From assembly GCA_963757805.1 (NCBI GenBank), contig CAVWSM010000023.1:344578-408577 (forward strand): 64,000 nucleotides of DNA, written 5' to 3'. Below, in pieces: positions 37,045 through 46,960 of this stretch; position 1 is the stretch's first letter, and every line of letters begins with the position of its first letter. The position numbers and the translations under genes are program-made. The notes beneath the pieces are model-generated. The model saw only the letters and a program-made list of their open reading frames with translations. It did not search any database and was not told the origin of the DNA. Source of the stretch: CAVWSM01 sp963757805 (lineage in GTDB: Bacteria > Actinomycetota > Actinomycetes > Jiangellales > Jiangellaceae).

Positions 37045-39269
37045 CCGACCTCCTCGCGTTGCCGCGGGTCCGAGGGCTGTTGGGTGGCCGTAGGTGGCTG
37101 GCCCTCCTCGGCCGGGGGCTCACTCGGCGCGCTGCCCGAGTTGCGGCGAGCCGTCCGCACACGCCGGATCGTGCGGTACCCGGCCGCGGCGAACAACAGC
37201 CCAGCCGCGCCACCGACGATGAACCAGCTGAACGTGTCGTAGTTGGTCGCCACTACTTCAAACCGATGCGGTACGCCGAACGGGTCGCCACTGGGCGTCT
37301 GGAGGGTCACTGTGACGGGCACCCGGCCGTTGGCGGTGGCGGTTGCCTCGACGGCGACCTGGGCCTTGCCCCCGCCCGGCACCTCGACCAGCTCGCCGTC
37401 CGCGACCTCGAGCCGATCGGGGTTGCTGGACTCGAAGTGCAGCCGGACCTGCACCGGCACAGGAAGCGCATTGGACACTTCGACCGGGAACCGTCCGCTG
37501 TTGCTCGACAGGCGCAGCTGCTCAGGAACGACAACGCTGATCTGCTGCAGGCCGCTCGAGACCCCTTGGCTGACCACGGCCAGGTAGCTGGCGCCGCCGT
37601 CACTGGCGCGCCAGGCGCTGGAGACACCGCGCAGGAGAGCCTCGTCGTGTGCGGCGCGTTGCTCGTCAGGCTCAACGAGCACCGAGTCGTACCGGTCAAG
37701 CTCGGTGCGCAGCGCGGCCGCAGCGTCGACCTGGGCCCTGCTGATCTCGGCAGCTTCGTCGGCAGCGGTGTAGTCGAGCGTGACTTCCGGCATCGGCACG
37801 TCCGACCGCGGTGTCGGCACCGAGGTCGCAGCGATCCACGGGGTGGTCGTCCACGCCTGCATCAGCGCCGCCAGGGCGTCGGGGTCGGGCGACCATCGGT
37901 GTGCCGGCATGCCAAGCATCGGCGGCGGCGTGGTCCCTTCGGTCCGGGCCTCGAGCGCCACCATCGCGGTCTCGGCGAGCAGCGATTGCCGAGCACCGAC
38001 ACCGCTGCCCGGATCCGCGGTCGCGGAGAGAGCCGCGTCCAGGCCCGGGTCGCTGAGCAGCACATCGACGTCACCGGCTTCAGTGCTGAGTCGAGCCGCT
38101 GGTGAGGTCGCGGACGCAGCTGAGGTGGTCTCGACGGCGTCGCCGGCCAACACGATCGTGCGCGCGTCCGCGGCGGCCACCGCGTCGGCGGTCTCGTCGT
38201 CGAGCGCACCACCCACTGGGGCGACAACCCCGGACGCAACGCTAGGCCCGTCACCGGTGCCGCCGGCGAGCACGGACCCGACGGCCTCGTCTGCGCCGCT
38301 GACGGCGCTCACGGCCGGGGAGTCGGCTCCCTCCGCTCGCACGACAGCGACGAGATCGGTGTCGGCGTAGGGCAGCGCAGCCACCCATGCGTCGTCGCCG
38401 ACGGACTCGCGCAGCGACGCCAACCAGTCGGCCGCGACGTCGGCCCCGCTGCCTGGCACCGAGGCACCAGCCGCGTCGCGCAGCTCGTAACCGTCGGCCA
38501 TCGTCGACACTGTCGCCAGCAGATCGGGATCGAGCAACCACCCCACGGGCCCAGCGCCAGCCGACGTCAGCAGCCGGCCGAGCAGCCCGTCGGAGTTGAG
38601 CTCGTCAGCGAGATGGTCGTCGGTCAACCGCCCGTCTGGCAGCAGCGACGGCGTGCTGCTGAGCGGCCACAGGAAGCTCACCGGCACCTGGGGCAGCGGG
38701 TCGGTGTCGAGGTAGGGCAGGACGGTGCGCTGTGCCGCAACGGTCTCGCGTGAGCCGTCGGATGTCGTTGCGCTGACGTCGACGCCGACTACGTAAACGC
38801 CCGCATCGGCCAGTCGGAGGTCGTCGACGGGCACCGTGAGGCTGAACGGCTGGCTGTCGCCCGGCTCGAGATCGCCGATCGGCACGAAGTGTGTGACGTC
38901 ACGCCGCCCGACGCGGAACTCGTCGTCCGTGGCGACGCGACGCACGTCATCACGGTCCTCGAGTGCGTCGCGACTGTGGCGAAGGGTTACGTTGACCCGG
39001 CCCAGCGGCTCACTGCCGCCGTTGGTCACCTCACCGGCCAAGATCAGGTCGGTGCCGTCGACGAGGTACGACGACGTCGCCGGCGCCAGCTCGACCGTGG
39101 CCTGCGGCTCGCTCGACGCAGTCGGGGAGCTCGGCGAGGGGGTCGTCTGGGCCGCTTGGCCCGGCGCCGCGCCGAGCACCAATGCCGCGCCCGCGAGCAC
39201 AGCCGTCACTGCGCCCCACCACGCCGTCCGGCTGCCGCGAGCGCGCAGGGAGGACCTCAGGCGCGGCAT
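37041..39269 (-). CDS. DUF6049 family secreted/membrane protein
   Basis: Protein of 742 residues: signal peptide (WWGAVTAVLAGAALVLGAAPGQA), a beta-rich extracytoplasmic part with an early Ig-like domain (VELAPATSSYLVDGTDLIL), a long Asp/Ala-rich middle that resembles a degenerate polysaccharide deacetylase or glycosyl hydrolase scaffold, a second beta domain, and a C-terminal anchor (FIVGGAAGLLFAAAGYRTI) with a basic/Pro cytoplasmic tail. It corresponds to Rv3909, always upstream of murJ. Probably a cell-wall assembly factor; mechanism unknown. The ATG at 39269 is preferred for its position just before the signal peptide. Confidence 0.85.
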   Translation of the reverse strand: MPRLRSSLRARGSRTAWWGAVTAVLAGAALVLGAAPGQAAQTTPSPSSPTASSEPQATVELAPATSSYLVDGTDLILAGEVTNGGSEPLGRVNVTLRHSRDALEDRDDVRRVATDDEFRVGRRDVTHFVPIGDLEPGDSQPFSLTVPVDDLRLADAGVYVVGVDVSATTSDGSRETVAAQRTVLPYLDTDPLPQVPVSFLWPLSSTPSLLPDGRLTDDHLADELNSDGLLGRLLTSAGAGPVGWLLDPDLLATVSTMADGYELRDAAGASVPGSGADVAADWLASLRESVGDDAWVAALPYADTDLVAVVRAEGADSPAVSAVSGADEAVGSVLAGGTGDGPSVASGVVAPVGGALDDETADAVAAADARTIVLAGDAVETTSAASATSPAARLSTEAGDVDVLLSDPGLDAALSATADPGSGVGARQSLLAETAMVALEARTEGTTPPPMLGMPAHRWSPDPDALAALMQAWTTTPWIAATSVPTPRSDVPMPEVTLDYTAADEAAEISRAQVDAAAALRTELDRYDSVLVEPDEQRAAHDEALLRGVSSAWRASDGGASYLAVVSQGVSSGLQQISVVVPEQLRLSSNSGRFPVEVSNALPVPVQVRLHFESSNPDRLEVADGELVEVPGGGKAQVAVEATATANGRVPVTVTLQTPSGDPFGVPHRFEVVATNYDTFSWFIVGGAAGLLFAAAGYRTIRRVRTARRNSGSAPSEPPAEEGQPPTATQQPSDPRQREEVG

Positions 39270-39388
39270 CCCACCAGGGTAGTCGGAGCGTTGCCCGGGC
39301 CAGGACAAGCCACGGAACGGCGAGCCGACGCACCGTTCTTTGGTGTGGAGGCGAGCGTGACCAAACAGTCCGCCTACCCTGGTACGTC

Positions 39389-40855
39389 GTGACCGCCCCC
39401 GCCGAGCCGCCGCGCCGCCCGTCGATCGCCCGTGCCCAGGAGGCTGCGATCCGCGAGCTGCTGCGCGTGTCGCCGGTGATCGACACGTTGGGAGAGCGGT
39501 TCACGGCTGCCGGGCACGAGATCGCCCTGGTTGGTGGGTCGGTCCGCGACGCGTTGCTCGATCGGCTCGGCAACGACCTCGACTTCGCGACGTCGGCGCG
39601 ACCCGAGCAGACGAAGAAGCTGTTGTCCGGCTGGGCTGACGCGGTCTTCGACGTGGGGCAGGCGTTCGGCACGATCGGGGCGCGTAAGGGCCCGTTTCTC
39701 ATCGAGATCACGACCTACCGGGCCGAGAGCTACGACCGCACGAGCCGCAAGCCCGAGGTCACGTACGGCGCGACGCTCGACGGCGACCTCGTCCGCCGCG
39801 ACTTCACCGTCAACGCGATGGCGGTGACCCTGCCGGCGCGTACGTTCGTCGACCCGCACGGCGGTGTGGTCGACCTCGCCATGGGAGTGCTGCGGACGCC
39901 AGGCACGCCGGAGTCGTCGTTCGACGACGACCCGCTGCGCATGATGCGGGCGGCACGGTTCGCGGCGCAGCTTGGCTTTGAGGCAGCGCCGGAGATTGTG
40001 ACCGCGATCACCGAGATGGCCGACCGCATCGAGATCGTGTCGGCGGAGCGAGTGCGCGACGAGCTGGCCAAGCTGGTCCTTGCTCCCGATCCGCGGCGCG
40101 GGCTGGCTCTGCTGGTGGAGACCGGTCTGGCTGGCCACGTCGTGCCCGAGCTGCCGGCGCTGCAGCTGGAGATCGACGAGCACCACCGGCACAAGGACGT
40201 CTACGAGCACTCACTGACGGTGCTGGAGCAGGCGATCGAGCTGGAGACGCGGCTCGACGGCGGGGGGCCCGATCTGGTGACGCGGCTGGCCGCGTTGTTG
40301 CACGACATCGGCAAGCCGGCCACGCGGAGGTTCGAGCCGGGTGGCGGTGTGTCGTTCCATCACCACGAGGTGGTGGGAGCCAAGCTCGCCCGGCGGCGGC
40401 TGGCCGGGCTGCGGTTTCCCAAGCAGGTGGTCGACGACGTGTCCGAGCTGGTGCGGCTGCACCTGCGGTTCCATGGCTACGCGACCGGCGAGTGGACCGA
40501 CTCCGCGGTGCGTCGCTATGTCACCGACGCCGGACCTTTGCTGTCGCGACTGCACATACTCACTCGGGCCGACTCGACGACGCGCAACCGTCGCCGTGCC
40601 GAAGCGCTGCAGCGGCAGTACGACCACCTCGAGGAGCGCATCGCCCGGCTCGCCGAGCGTGAAGCGCTCGACGCGATCCGCCCCGACCTCGACGGCAACG
40701 AGATCATGGCGATCCTGGGGCTCAAGCCGGGCCCTCTCGTGGGCAGGGCCTACAAGCACATGCTCGACGTCCGGCTCGACCAAGGCCCACTCCCGCACGA
40801 CCAGGCCGTCGCCGAGCTCACTCGCTGGTGGGCCGAGCAGCAGACCTCGGAATGA
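39389..40855 (+). CDS. cca: CCA tRNA nucleotidyltransferase / poly(A) polymerase family
   Basis: Class II nucleotidyltransferase of 488 residues (annotated pcnA in mycobacteria). Active-site GGSVRDALLDRLGNDLDFAT supplies two metal-binding Asp; RRDFTVNAMAV and DDDPLRMMRAARFAAQLGF follow, and an HD domain is C-terminal (LAALLHDIGKPATR). GTG start at 39389. Divergent from DUF6049 over 119 bp; the NUDIX gene (mutT4) that lies here in mycobacteria is absent. Confidence 0.94.
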   Translation: MTAPAEPPRRPSIARAQEAAIRELLRVSPVIDTLGERFTAAGHEIALVGGSVRDALLDRLGNDLDFATSARPEQTKKLLSGWADAVFDVGQAFGTIGARKGPFLIEITTYRAESYDRTSRKPEVTYGATLDGDLVRRDFTVNAMAVTLPARTFVDPHGGVVDLAMGVLRTPGTPESSFDDDPLRMMRAARFAAQLGFEAAPEIVTAITEMADRIEIVSAERVRDELAKLVLAPDPRRGLALLVETGLAGHVVPELPALQLEIDEHHRHKDVYEHSLTVLEQAIELETRLDGGGPDLVTRLAALLHDIGKPATRRFEPGGGVSFHHHEVVGAKLARRRLAGLRFPKQVVDDVSELVRLHLRFHGYATGEWTDSAVRRYVTDAGPLLSRLHILTRADSTTRNRRRAEALQRQYDHLEERIARLAEREALDAIRPDLDGNEIMAILGLKPGPLVGRAYKHMLDVRLDQGPLPHDQAVAELTRWWAEQQTSE

Positions 40856-40926
40856 CCACGTCCAGCAGGCTTTTCGGCGCAGCCGGGGGGCCGCAAGGGG
40901 CCGGGTCGGGCCACCGCAAGGCTTTC

Positions 40927-40964
40927 CCCCGCACCACTAGGGCTCGAGTCCTATCGGTGCGGGG
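40927..40964. terminator. Bidirectional terminator between cca and MFS gene
   Basis: CCCCGCACC and GGTGCGGGG form a 9-bp stem, extended by TAGG/CCTA around the loop, in the 128-bp gap between convergent genes. Confidence 0.8.
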
Positions 40965-40983
40965 AGAGTCCTGCTTAACGTGA

Positions 40984-42258
40984 TCATTCGGGCACCCGGA
41001 CGTCGCGGCGGTAGGCGAGCGCCGCACCGGCGTACAGGATCGCGAGCCCGGCCCCGACGACGTACGACTTGCCGTTCTCGGGCAGCACCAACGCACCGAC
41101 GACTGCGGCCAGCACGAACATCACGTTGAACAGCACGTCGTAGATCGAGAACACCCGGCCACGAAAGTCGTCGTCGACGTGGGTCTGCACCAGGGTGTCC
41201 ACACAGATCTTCACGCCTTGCGCCGTGATCCCGACCAGGAACGCCGTCGCCCATAGCGCCCACGACGTGAACAGCATCGTGGGAAAGATGCTCGCCCCCG
41301 CTGCCAGCAGCAGCAGCCCGACGATCCATTGGTCGATGCCGTAGCGGCGCGCGCCGATCGGTGTCAGGAAGGCCGCCAGCGCAAAGCCGACGCCCGACAA
41401 GGTGATCGCCGTTGCCAGGCCGGTCAGCCCGGCGTCGGTGTCCGCCGGGTCGTTGAGGTAGTTGCGGAACAGCAACAGCGACATGATCACCATGAGCCCG
41501 TAGGCAAACCGGCTCACCCCGATCACCGCCAACGCCCGCGCTGCGGTGTGCCGCTCATGCAGATGCCGTACGCCCGACACGAGGTCGCGCAGCACATCAC
41601 TCGCCGCATGGTGGAAGCTCGCCACGATCGGGTGGTCCGGCCCGAGCAACCGCGGCGGGATGCGCAACGCGAGCAGCGCCGCCACGAGGTAGCAGGCGCC
41701 CGCGAAGGCGTACACCGGGGTGACGGTCGACGACGTCTCCCGTACGACAAACCCGGCGCCGGCGCCCAGCAGCGCGGCGGCGGTGCCGCACGTCGGCGAC
41801 ACGGCGTTGGCCATCACCAGCTCGTGCGCCGGCACTACGTGGGGCAGCGACGCGCCCAGCCCCGCCAGGAAGAACCGGTTGACCGACAGCGTGACCAACG
41901 CCGTGGCGTAGAACCAGACACCGGCAGAGTCGGCGGCCACCAGCAGGCCGAGCAGGACCAGAAGCACGGTGCGTACGACGTTGGCCCACAGCAGTACCTC
42001 GCGGCGCTGCCAACGGTCGAGCAGCACGCCGGCGAACGGGCCTACGACCGAGAACGGCAGCAGCAGGGTTGCCAGTGCGGCTGCCGCCGCCGGTGCGGTT
42101 GCCTGCCGTTCGGGCGAGAAGAACACGTACGCCGCGAAGCCGACCTGCAGCACACCATCGCCGAACTGGGAGGTGAGCCGCACCGCGAAGAGCCGCCGGA
42201 AATCCCGGCCCCGGAGGACCACCGCGAGGTCGGCAACGAAACCACCCTGACCGATCAC
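40984..42258 (-). CDS. MFS transporter
   Basis: Major facilitator of about 424 residues with 12 predicted membrane segments, of the EntS/macrolide-efflux-like group (RLFAVRLTSQFGDGVLQVGF opens helix 1; GVLLDRWQRREVLLW is the loop 2-3 motif; THVDDDFRGRVFSIYDVLFN lies in loop 10-11). Substrate unknown. The start is uncertain: GTG 42258 is 13 bases after the conservon GTPase stop, so it may be translated from the same transcript. Confidence 0.87.
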   Translation of the reverse strand: MIGQGGFVADLAVVLRGRDFRRLFAVRLTSQFGDGVLQVGFAAYVFFSPERQATAPAAAAALATLLLPFSVVGPFAGVLLDRWQRREVLLWANVVRTVLLVLLGLLVAADSAGVWFYATALVTLSVNRFFLAGLGASLPHVVPAHELVMANAVSPTCGTAAALLGAGAGFVVRETSSTVTPVYAFAGACYLVAALLALRIPPRLLGPDHPIVASFHHAASDVLRDLVSGVRHLHERHTAARALAVIGVSRFAYGLMVIMSLLLFRNYLNDPADTDAGLTGLATAITLSGVGFALAAFLTPIGARRYGIDQWIVGLLLLAAGASIFPTMLFTSWALWATAFLVGITAQGVKICVDTLVQTHVDDDFRGRVFSIYDVLFNVMFVLAAVVGALVLPENGKSYVVGAGLAILYAGAALAYRRDVRVPE

Positions 42259-42271
42259 TGCATGTGACAGG

Positions 42272-42868
42272 TCAGGAGGGCGCTCCCGCGAGCTGCATCG
42301 CGTACTCCACGACTGTGATGAGCACATCCTTCACCGACTCGCGGTCGCGCGCATCACAGCTGAGGAAGGGCACGTTGTCGGGCAGCTGCAACGCCTCGCG
42401 TACGTCGTCGAGGTCGTGGAGCAGGCGCCCGTCGAAGCAGTTGACAGCGACGACGAACGGGACGTCGCGCTGCTCGAAGTAGTCGATCGCACCGAAGCAG
42501 TCGGCCAGCCGACGGGTGTCGACGATCACGACTGCGCCGATGGCGCCGCGAGAGATGTCGTCCCACATGAACCAGAAGCGGTTCTGTCCAGGCGTGCCGA
42601 ACAGGTAGAGCACCAGGTCGCTCTCGAGCGTGATGCGCCCGAAGTCCATAGCCACCGTGGTGGTGCGCTTCTGGGGGAGCAGCGACAGGTCGTCGACCTG
42701 CTCAGATGCCTCTGTCATGAGCGCCTCGGTGCGCAACGGCACGATCTCGCTCACGGTGCCGACGAGCGTGGTCTTGCCGACGCCGAAGCCACCGGCCACG
42801 ACGATCTTGACCGATAGCGCGTTTTCTGTGGCGTGCACGCCAGGCTGCTCAGAGCCGACGAAGGCCAT
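42272..42868 (-). CDS. cvnD: Conservon GTPase (CvnD-like)
   Basis: Ras-like small GTPase of 198 residues: P-loop VVAGGFGVGKTTLVGTVS, switch II LYLFGTPGQNRFWFMWDD, and VAVNCFDG in place of NKxD (the family's variant). Last gene of a four-gene conservon; overlaps the DUF742 gene by 20 bases. In Streptomyces these sets act as membrane-associated G-protein-like switches. Confidence 0.93.
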   Translation of the reverse strand: MAFVGSEQPGVHATENALSVKIVVAGGFGVGKTTLVGTVSEIVPLRTEALMTEASEQVDDLSLLPQKRTTTVAMDFGRITLESDLVLYLFGTPGQNRFWFMWDDISRGAIGAVVIVDTRRLADCFGAIDYFEQRDVPFVVAVNCFDGRLLHDLDDVREALQLPDNVPFLSCDARDRESVKDVLITVVEYAMQLAGAPS

Positions 42869-43217
42869 CCCTCACCCTTTCCAAGACCGACAGGTCGCGT
42901 GCCACGCCCATCCCAATTCCGGCATCTGCGACAACGAGCATCCCCTCGGATGCGAGGTCCGCGACGAGAACGCGAGCCACACCGATGGGGACGTCGACGA
43001 GCGCCGCGACCTCCGCGATAGAGCGGGTTTCGACGGCGATGCGCAGGATGCGCTCTCGCTCAGGCTCGGGGTCGACGCCGTGTGCGCGGCCCCGAGGCGT
43101 GGTGGTTACCAGTGCTTCCAGCGCGATCTCGTGTACGGGCCGGGTCCGGCCACGTGTCGCGAGATACGGGCGTACGCGGGAGCGCCCGCTCCCCCCGAAC
43201 ACGCCGTCGGAACTCAC
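42849..43217 (-). CDS. cvnC: Conservon DUF742 protein (CvnC-like)
   Basis: Protein of 122 residues of the DUF742 family: RVRPYLATRGRTRP at the N-terminus and a winged-helix-like region (TRSIAEVAALVDVPIGVARVLVADLA). Starts inside the roadblock stop (ATGA) and overlaps the GTPase gene. Partner of CvnB and CvnD. Confidence 0.92.
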   Translation of the reverse strand: MSSDGVFGGSGRSRVRPYLATRGRTRPVHEIALEALVTTTPRGRAHGVDPEPERERILRIAVETRSIAEVAALVDVPIGVARVLVADLASEGMLVVADAGIGMGVARDLSVLERVRDGLRRL

Positions 43218-43612
43218 CGGACGCGAATAGTCGGGCTCACGACCAGCCCGACCCGCTCGACGAGAAGCGCCATCTCGTAGCCCACCTGTCCGAGGTCACA
43301 TTCGACGCCTGCCAAGACGGCAAGCTGGGCGCCGTCAGCAACCGCCATGACGAGCAGGAATCCGTCGGCCATCTCGACCAGCGTCTGGCGCACATCGCCG
43401 GCCTGGAGGACCAGCGACGCGCCGACCGTGAGGCTGGCGAGGCCGGAAACGATCGCGGCGAGCTGCTCGCCACGATCACGCGGGAGCCCCCGCGTCGACG
43501 CCAGGAACAGGCCGTCGTTGGACACCACCACGGCGTGTGCTGTACCGGGGGCACGGTCGACGAACCTGTCGAGCAACCAACCGAGCTCGTCGGTGGATGC
43601 TGTCGTCGTCAC
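43214..43612 (-). CDS. cvnB: Roadblock/LC7 protein (CvnB-like)
   Basis: Protein of 132 residues with one roadblock/LC7 domain: LGWLLDRFVDRAPGTAHAVV, VSNDGLFLASTRGLPRD and EMADGFLLVMAVADGAQLAV. Such proteins act as activators or scaffolds for the CvnD GTPase. Overlaps the sensor kinase and DUF742 genes by four bases each. Confidence 0.93.
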   Translation of the reverse strand: MTTTASTDELGWLLDRFVDRAPGTAHAVVVSNDGLFLASTRGLPRDRGEQLAAIVSGLASLTVGASLVLQAGDVRQTLVEMADGFLLVMAVADGAQLAVLAGVECDLGQVGYEMALLVERVGLVVSPTIRVR

Positions 43613-46600
43613 GAATCGCTCCTCTCGTTGTCATCACGGTCCGGGTTGGACCCGTGTGAGTCGTCTACCCGGGCGCGGCTGACGCCGCCGATGAGGTTTG
43701 TCAGGGTCGACCGCACGGCCGTGGCATCACGTCCGTTGTCGGTGTCCCGGGTGGCGGCGATGGCACCGGGGATGAGCGAGGCACCACGTTGGCGCATCGG
43801 AAGGCCGGCTTCGGTCAGCTCGGTCGGCGCATCGACGGGCTCCGGCTCCGGCTCCGGTCGAGGGGCCGGCTGTGTCGGACTAGCGTCGCCCAGCAGCGGC
43901 CGGTCATTGACCGACCCGTCGTTGGCCGGGCGGGCGAAGTCGTCGCGGCGCAGGCGCAGATCGTCGCGGCGCAGCATCGGAGCGGGGTCGCGAGGCGCGG
44001 GCCGGGTCGGCAGGCTCGGCGCGCTCGGAGCCGGCGGGGGCGCCGGCGCCGGTGTGGACACCGGCGGCACCATGCGCGGTTGCTGTGCCGGGGCAGGGGC
44101 TTGACCCTTGTGCGGCAGCGCCGAGGTGGACTCGTTACGTCGGGTCACCGCGTCCGCCGTCCGCCAACCTGCGTCGGCAGGACTCGACCAGTCGACCGGA
44201 GCGTCGTCGCTGGGCCGCCGGAACCACGACGAGTGCAACGCGTTGAAGATCGGCGACTCGAGGTCGTGCGGTGCATCGCTGAGCTCCACGTGGGGGTTCG
44301 TGGCAGGCCGCGCCGCCGAGACCGGCTTCGCGGCGGCGGGCACCGCCTCCGGCTGGCTGGCGTTGCGGTCGGGCTGGCTGGTCGGTCGCTCGGGTTGTGC
44401 GTACGGGTTGACCGGCGGCTGCGTGTCGCCGGGTCGTACGACCTGGTCAGGCCCGGCACCACGACGCGGCAGGGCGCCCCCGGCGCCGTCACGCTGGTCG
44501 TTGCCCGGGCGCTCGAACTGCCGGCGCTCGCGCAGCGGCTCGGGCCGCCCGGCAGGCCGGTGGTCCGCAGCGGGGCGCGGCGGCACGGAGGCCGGCCGGG
44601 TGGCCGGGAGGTCGGCCCGGTGCTCGGCTGCGCCGCGGCGCGGCAGGTCACCGCCGGCGCCGCCCTGCGAGCTGGGCGTCCAGCCCGCCTGCTGCGCCAC
44701 GTTCCACGGGGGAGTGCCGTTGGCCGCCGACGACGCGGTGGCTGCGGTCTCGGGCGGCTGGCCGCCGCCGGCGACGTCGAGGTGCGAAGCCATCAGCGAG
44801 GCCGGCACGTCGACGATTGCCACGGTGCCGCCCGATGACGGCGCTTCCAGCCGCACCGAGATGCCGTGCTTGCGGGCCAGTCGCGAGACCACGTAGAGAC
44901 CCAGCGTGCGGGACGCGGCGACGTCGATGTCACCGGGCGACACGAGCCGCTCGTTGAGCTCAGCGAGGCGTGCGGCCGGCACTCCGAGGCCCTGGTCGGC
45001 CACGGTGATGCGAACACTGCCGCCGAGCAGCCGCTCGCTGTCGACGAGGACCGTCGTGGCAGGCGGCGAGAACTCGGTGGCGTTGTCGAGCAGCTCGGCG
45101 ACAAGGTGTGCGACGTCGTCGACAGCGTGTGCCGCCACCGGCTCCGTTGGCAGCATGCCGAACCGTACGCGGTCGTACTGCTCGACCTCGCCGGCTGCCG
45201 CACGGATCACGTCGAGGATCGACACGGGTTCGGGATTGCGGTTAGCGGACTCGACGCCCGCGAGGACCAGCAGCGACTCGGCGTGCCGCTGGACGCGGGT
45301 GGCTAGGTGGTCGATGCGGAACAGCGTCGAAAGCTGGTCGGGGTCGCGCTCGCTGTCCTCCAGCTGCTCGATCTCACGCAGCTGGCGGTCGATGAGCGAC
45401 TGGGTGCGGCGGGACAGGTTGACGACGATGCTGTCGAGGTTCTGCCGGAGCAGGGCCTGCTCGCCGGCCACCCGCACGGCCGTCGCGTGCACCTCGTTGA
45501 AGGCCTGCGCCACGCGCCCGATCTCGTCGTTGCCTTCGGCGATAATCCCGGACTGGGCCTCTTCGACGGCCTTCGGGCCCTTCTCGCGGACTTGGTCGAC
45601 CAGCTGTGGCAGGTCGCGCTGCGCGATGCGCAAGGCGGCCGCTTGCAGGCGACGCAGCGGCCGAACGATCGACCGTGAGATCGACAGCGTCAGGATCGTG
45701 GTGATCAGCAGGACGACGATGAGTCCGGCGATCGTCGCGTAGGCGATGGTGCGCGAGCGAAGCGCGGCGGCCTCGGACTCTTCCACAATGTCGGCCATGA
45801 GCGACTCGGCCGGACCCTGCAGGACCGAGAGCCGGTCGGTGGCGACGGTCCACCAGTTGAACGCATCACTCTGCACCAGCGTGCCCTCGGCGAAGGCCAG
45901 GCGGGCGGACTGGATCTGCGGGCGCACGATGTTGAGGCCCTCGATCAGGGTGGCCTGGTGCTCTTCCGGCAGCTGGTCGAGCGCCCGGTCGATGAGCTGG
46001 TCCTGGCCCTCCTGGTAGACCTCGAGGGTCTGCAGCTCCTCCTCGGTCGCCTGCCGGTTCTGGCTCAGCGCCCAGGCGACGAGCGCTCGCTCAGCGGAGG
46101 CCTGCTCGGAGGCCTCGAGCAGCGACAGTGATCCCTCGACCTCGCCGGCAAGACGTGGGTCGATGATCGCGGCCTGCTCGACCACCTCGAAGACCGCCCG
46201 GACCGAGTTGCGGTAGTCCAGGGCGCCCTCGGGGTCGAACGGGTTGCGCTCTTGGGTGACGCGCTCCCTGATGGCCTCGATGTCGCCGACGCGACCTTCG
46301 AGGCGGCTGATCGCGGTGCGGGCAGATGTGGGCAGCGAGTTGAGGTCGACCCCCTCGATCTCGGCAAGCAGGCTGCGGCCCGCGTCATCGGTGGTGGCGC
46401 GGGCGGAGGTGACGAGGCTGTCCTCGACGTCACCGCCGGCCTGCGCGGTCTGGTCTCGCTCGGCCTGGACGGACTTGGCGAACAGCATCGCCTCCTGGGC
46501 GATGCGCATGACGGTCGCCGACCGCTGCGCTGCCAGCGCGTCGTTGACGGTGTTGTAGACCAGGGCGCTCGCGAGCAGTGCGGCGGCGAGCAGTGGCACG

Positions 46601-46764
46601 AAGAGCAATGCCGTGACTCGCACTCGCACGCTGCGGTCGTGCAGGATGCCTTGCCACACCCGCCGCAATGGTCGGCCGCCGCGCTTGCTGCGCGCAGTCG
46701 TCTCGGGCGGTGGGCTGTCCGCCGCGCGCTGCTGGGCACTGCGTCGTGCAGATGCCTCGACCAT
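43609..46764 (-). CDS. cvnA: Conservon sensor histidine kinase (CvnA-like)
   Basis: Protein of 1051 residues. A membrane segment (VTALLFVPLLAAALLASALVY) and a second about 300 residues later bracket an extracytoplasmic nitrate/nitrite-sensing-type (NIT) helical domain, followed by HAMP (LRRLQAAALRIAQRDLPQL), a GHKL ATPase (ELLDNATEFSPP N-box; ITVADQGLGVPAARL G1) and a 370-residue disordered Pro/Ala/Arg-rich tail. The phospho-His motif is degenerate, typical of CvnA. ATG at 46764 follows GAGGACGAGG. Confidence 0.92.
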   Translation of the reverse strand: MVEASARRSAQQRAADSPPPETTARSKRGGRPLRRVWQGILHDRSVRVRVTALLFVPLLAAALLASALVYNTVNDALAAQRSATVMRIAQEAMLFAKSVQAERDQTAQAGGDVEDSLVTSARATTDDAGRSLLAEIEGVDLNSLPTSARTAISRLEGRVGDIEAIRERVTQERNPFDPEGALDYRNSVRAVFEVVEQAAIIDPRLAGEVEGSLSLLEASEQASAERALVAWALSQNRQATEEELQTLEVYQEGQDQLIDRALDQLPEEHQATLIEGLNIVRPQIQSARLAFAEGTLVQSDAFNWWTVATDRLSVLQGPAESLMADIVEESEAAALRSRTIAYATIAGLIVVLLITTILTLSISRSIVRPLRRLQAAALRIAQRDLPQLVDQVREKGPKAVEEAQSGIIAEGNDEIGRVAQAFNEVHATAVRVAGEQALLRQNLDSIVVNLSRRTQSLIDRQLREIEQLEDSERDPDQLSTLFRIDHLATRVQRHAESLLVLAGVESANRNPEPVSILDVIRAAAGEVEQYDRVRFGMLPTEPVAAHAVDDVAHLVAELLDNATEFSPPATTVLVDSERLLGGSVRITVADQGLGVPAARLAELNERLVSPGDIDVAASRTLGLYVVSRLARKHGISVRLEAPSSGGTVAIVDVPASLMASHLDVAGGGQPPETAATASSAANGTPPWNVAQQAGWTPSSQGGAGGDLPRRGAAEHRADLPATRPASVPPRPAADHRPAGRPEPLRERRQFERPGNDQRDGAGGALPRRGAGPDQVVRPGDTQPPVNPYAQPERPTSQPDRNASQPEAVPAAAKPVSAARPATNPHVELSDAPHDLESPIFNALHSSWFRRPSDDAPVDWSSPADAGWRTADAVTRRNESTSALPHKGQAPAPAQQPRMVPPVSTPAPAPPPAPSAPSLPTRPAPRDPAPMLRRDDLRLRRDDFARPANDGSVNDRPLLGDASPTQPAPRPEPEPEPVDAPTELTEAGLPMRQRGASLIPGAIAATRDTDNGRDATAVRSTLTNLIGGVSRARVDDSHGSNPDRDDNERSDS

Positions 46765-46912
46765 GCCTCGTCCTCTCACAAAGTTTCAGGTCCCGTCGCT
46801 CTCGGGACCGGGGAGGATCTGGCGACGAGACGGGACACGACCGCGACAAGGCTAATAGGCGATGTCAACCTTCTGAACCGGTGTGTCCGAAATTCGGTAT
46901 TGGATCTTTAAA

Positions 46913-46960
46913 CACAACGGGATGTCCCCACATCACGCGACGTAGGGACACCCCGTTGTG
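46913..46960 (-). terminator. Terminator downstream of ino1
   Basis: CACAACGGGGTGTCCC and GGGACATCCCGTTGTG (minus strand) form a 16-bp stem with one mismatch, followed by TTTAAAGATCC. It lies in the 298-bp gap between ino1 and the conservon kinase, in which I see no gene. Confidence 0.85.
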
